NCBI GenBank assembly: GCA_947374105.1
Contig: CANCAO010000056.1
Span: forward strand, 1 to 8,124
Reading direction: 5' to 3'
Source: Comamonadaceae bacterium
GTDB taxonomy: Bacteria; Pseudomonadota; Gammaproteobacteria; Burkholderiales; Burkholderiaceae_C
DNA: 8,124 bases
In this document: in pieces, positions 6,885 through 8,124 of the stretch
How positions within the stretch are numbered: the stretch's first letter is position 1
Layout: every line of letters begins with the position of its first letter
The notes under the pieces: model-generated
Database searches by the model: none
Told to the model about the DNA's origin: nothing
Seen by the model: only the letters and a program-made list of their open reading frames with translations
Translations under genes and position numbers: made by a program

Positions 6885-6959
6885 TGGTGGGCAGTGCAAG
6901 TTTCGAACTTGCGACCCCTGCAGTGTGAATGCAGTGCTCTACCCCTGAGCTAACCGCCC
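6885..6959 (-). tRNA. tRNA-Val (anticodon CAC)
   Basis: A 75-base tRNA with encoded CCA. The acceptor stem pairs GGGCGGT with ACTGCCC (one G-U), the discriminator is A, the D arm is GCTC...GAGC, and the anticodon stem CTGCA/TGCAG holds the loop TTCACAC with CAC at positions 34-36. The variable loop is GGGTC and the T arm is GCAAG-TTCGAAA-CTTGC. CAC reads the valine codon GTG, which is common in these genes. It sits 25 bases after the dnaQ stop on the same strand. Confidence 0.96.
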
Positions 6960-6983
6960 TGAATGTGTTCAGGTAAGCCTTGG

Positions 6984-6992
6984 ATTATGCCA
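6984..6992 (-). promoter_or_regulatory. Possible extended -10 promoter for tRNA-Val
   Basis: On the minus strand the sequence TGGCATAAT, overlapping the dnaQ stop codon, fits an extended -10 element (TGn plus CATAAT) and would start RNA roughly 15-20 bases before the mature tRNA 5' end. No good -35 hexamer is seen at the matching distance. The tRNA may instead be processed from the dnaQ transcript. Confidence 0.3.
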
Positions 6993-7701
6993 CAACATCG
7001 GCCACCAAAATCCGCCACAGCGTCTTGCCGCCGCTGGATTTGTCGAGTTGGGTGAGTTGATCGAGGTGGGCAGCGTTTTCTTGTTCGTTGGCGGCAATCA
7101 CCGGCAGGCTGAAGGTGCTCAAATCCACCTTCTCGGCGTTCACTTGCGTTGATTCGGCGTCAAAGGCATCAATCAGCAAAGCGTCTTGGCCACGTGTGAG
7201 GTTGATGTACACGTCTGCCAGCAACTCGGCGTCTAGCAGTGCCCCGTGCAAGGTGCGGCCTGAATTGTCCACGCCCAGACGCGAGCACAGCGCATCCAGC
7301 GAATTGCGTTTGCCGGGGAACATTTCCTTGGCCATCACCAAGGTATCAGTCACGCTGGTGACGAATTCGCGGAACAGGGGTTTGCCCACCAACTCCAGCT
7401 CTTTGTTGAGAAAACCCACATCAAACTGCGCGTTATGGATGATGATTTCGGCGTCTCGCAGGTAGTCCATCAACTCATCGGCCACGGCTTCAAATTTAGG
7501 CTTGTCACGCAAAAACTCATTGCTGATGCCGTGCACCTTGAGCGCGTCTTCATGGCTGTCGCGCTCCGGGTTCAAGTAGAAGTGTTTGTTGTTGCCGGTG
7601 AGCTTTCGGTTGAGCAGCTCAACGCAGCCGATCTCAATCACCCGGTCGCCGGTGGCTGCGGAGAGACCAGTGGTTTCAGTATCAAGAAAAATCTGGCGCA
7701 T
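6985..7701 (-). CDS. dnaQ: DNA polymerase III subunit epsilon (3'-5' proofreading exonuclease)
   Basis: A 238-residue DnaQ, near the E. coli length of 243. It is the proofreading exonuclease of the replicative polymerase core, working with the alpha and theta-like subunits in the cytoplasm. Exo I is FLDTETTG with Asp7 and Glu9, Exo II is HNAQFDVGFLN with Asp94, and Exo III-epsilon is LHGALLDAELLADVY with His152 and Asp157; these match Asp12, Glu14, Asp103, His162 and Asp167 of E. coli, so both metal ions can be bound. The exonuclease domain ends near 175. A tail follows with STFSLP (195-200), a candidate weak beta-clamp-binding site, and the C-terminal segment that contacts alpha. Its ATG directly abuts the fdx stop codon (TAA then ATG), which implies translational coupling with ferredoxin. 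The gene is intact. Confidence 0.97.
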   Translation of the reverse strand: MRQIFLDTETTGLSAATGDRVIEIGCVELLNRKLTGNNKHFYLNPERDSHEDALKVHGISNEFLRDKPKFEAVADELMDYLRDAEIIIHNAQFDVGFLNKELELVGKPLFREFVTSVTDTLVMAKEMFPGKRNSLDALCSRLGVDNSGRTLHGALLDAELLADVYINLTRGQDALLIDAFDAESTQVNAEKVDLSTFSLPVIAANEQENAAHLDQLTQLDKSSGGKTLWRILVADVVA

Positions 7702-8040
7702 TTAGTGATTTTCTTTGGCGTGGTTGATCGAGTACTTGGGGATCTCCACCACCACATCGGTTTGCGCCAGGATGGCCTGGCAGCTCAGGCGCGAGTTGGG
7801 CTCCAGGCCCCAGGCGCGGTCTAGCAAATCTTCTTCGTTTTCGTCCTGCTCGTTGAGCGACGCCAAGCCCTCGCGCACGATGACGTGGCAGGTGGTGCAG
7901 GCGCAGCTCATGTCGCAAGCGTGCTCGATGTTGATGTGGTTGTCCAACATGGCTTCGCAAATGGAGGTTCCGGCGGGGGCTGAGATTTCAGCACCCTGCG
8001 GGCAGTATTCGGCGTGGGGGAGGATTCTGATGATGGGCAT
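7702..8040 (-). CDS. fdx: ISC-system [2Fe-2S] ferredoxin
   Basis: A 112-residue ferredoxin of the adrenodoxin/ISC type, which supplies electrons during Fe-S cluster assembly on IscU by IscS. The cluster ligands are Cys42, Cys48, Cys51 and Cys87, in EHACDMSCACTTCHV and SRLSCQ, the same spacing and even the same numbering as E. coli Fdx. The extra Cys46 of that family is also present. An acidic stretch, NEQDENEEDLLD (63-74), offers the docking face for partner proteins. The start lies nine bases after the hscA stop, and its stop touches the dnaQ start. The context hscA-fdx confirms the ISC assignment over plant-type or terpredoxin-like ferredoxins. It is cytoplasmic and intact. Confidence 0.96.
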   Translation of the reverse strand: MPIIRILPHAEYCPQGAEISAPAGTSICEAMLDNHINIEHACDMSCACTTCHVIVREGLASLNEQDENEEDLLDRAWGLEPNSRLSCQAILAQTDVVVEIPKYSINHAKENH

Positions 8041-8049
8041 AAAGTGTCT

Positions 8050-8124
8050 TTAAACGGTGGCGATGTTTTTGCCGGACAAGGCTTTTTGAATACCCCGGTT
8101 CATACGCTGAGCGGCAAAGGCTTC
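8050..8124 (-). CDS. hscA: Fe-S assembly chaperone HscA, C-terminal end (partial)
   Basis: The last 24 codons and stop of a minus-strand gene that continues past the window edge. The visible tail reads EAFAAQRMNRGIQKALSGKN followed by IATV and a TAA. The pattern of an aromatic residue and alanines, then RMNRGI.KALSGK, matches the C-terminal end of Hsp70-type HscA proteins (ending in a helix with an ALSG turn) that lie directly before fdx in ISC operons. HscA works with HscB to release clusters from IscU. The call rests on this short tail and on position nine bases before fdx. Confidence 0.8.
   Translation of the reverse strand, partial: EAFAAQRMNRGIQKALSGKNIATV

Noticed and set aside
7435..7824. 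A 129-codon plus-strand open frame
   Set aside because: Antisense to the dnaQ-fdx junction, where both minus-strand genes are certain; no support for its own expression.

Overview
The window looks like a chromosomal segment of a betaproteobacterium, most likely Burkholderiales and probably near Comamonadaceae. Four things point there: two Bug/TctC-type periplasmic solute receptors, a housekeeping block in the order hscA-fdx-dnaQ, moderately high GC coding sequence, and a palindromic dispersed repeat of a kind I associate with that group. The taxonomic call is inference; no rRNA or other strong marker is present.

Layout: (1) Bases 1-3411, plus strand: the end of a catabolic operon already running when the window opens. 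It holds the C-terminal part of a TauD/TfdA-type 2-oxoglutarate/Fe(II) dioxygenase, a fumarylacetoacetate hydrolase (FAH) family enzyme, a Bug receptor and an FMN-dependent alpha-hydroxy-acid dehydrogenase. The first three genes overlap or nearly touch. (2) Bases 3412-3485: a short convergent intergenic gap with a near-perfect palindrome. (3) Bases 3486-6690, minus strand: a second catabolic operon, transcribed towards the first. Its order is an apparently exported alpha/beta hydrolase (FrsA / pseudooxynicotine-hydrolase-like), an amidohydrolase resembling 2-pyrone-4,6-dicarboxylate hydrolase (LigI/COG3618), and a second Bug receptor, with gaps of 30 and 34 bases. A candidate sigma70-type promoter lies at about 6756-6790. 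(4) Bases 6835-8124, minus strand: housekeeping genes, namely the hscA 3' end, fdx, dnaQ, tRNA-Val(CAC) and a strong intrinsic terminator that separates this block from the catabolic genes.

How the genes may work together: both catabolic operons pair hydrolytic or oxidative enzymes with a dedicated periplasmic receptor for an organic acid, and neither shows TctA/TctB membrane subunits or a regulator here. The enzyme set would suit breakdown of an aryl or alkyl carboxylate or lactone-type compound: hydroxylation, hydrolysis, cleavage of a beta-diketone-like acid, and oxidation of a 2-hydroxy acid. The actual substrate cannot be read from the sequence. The housekeeping block is ordinary: Fe-S cluster assembly (HscA chaperone, ferredoxin), the proofreading subunit of DNA polymerase III, and a valine tRNA.

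I saw no CRISPR array, insertion sequence, integrase, toxin-antitoxin pair or defence gene. The points most worth a second look are the uncharacterised pair of convergent catabolic operons, the secreted FrsA-like hydrolase and the LigI-like enzyme outside a lig context.
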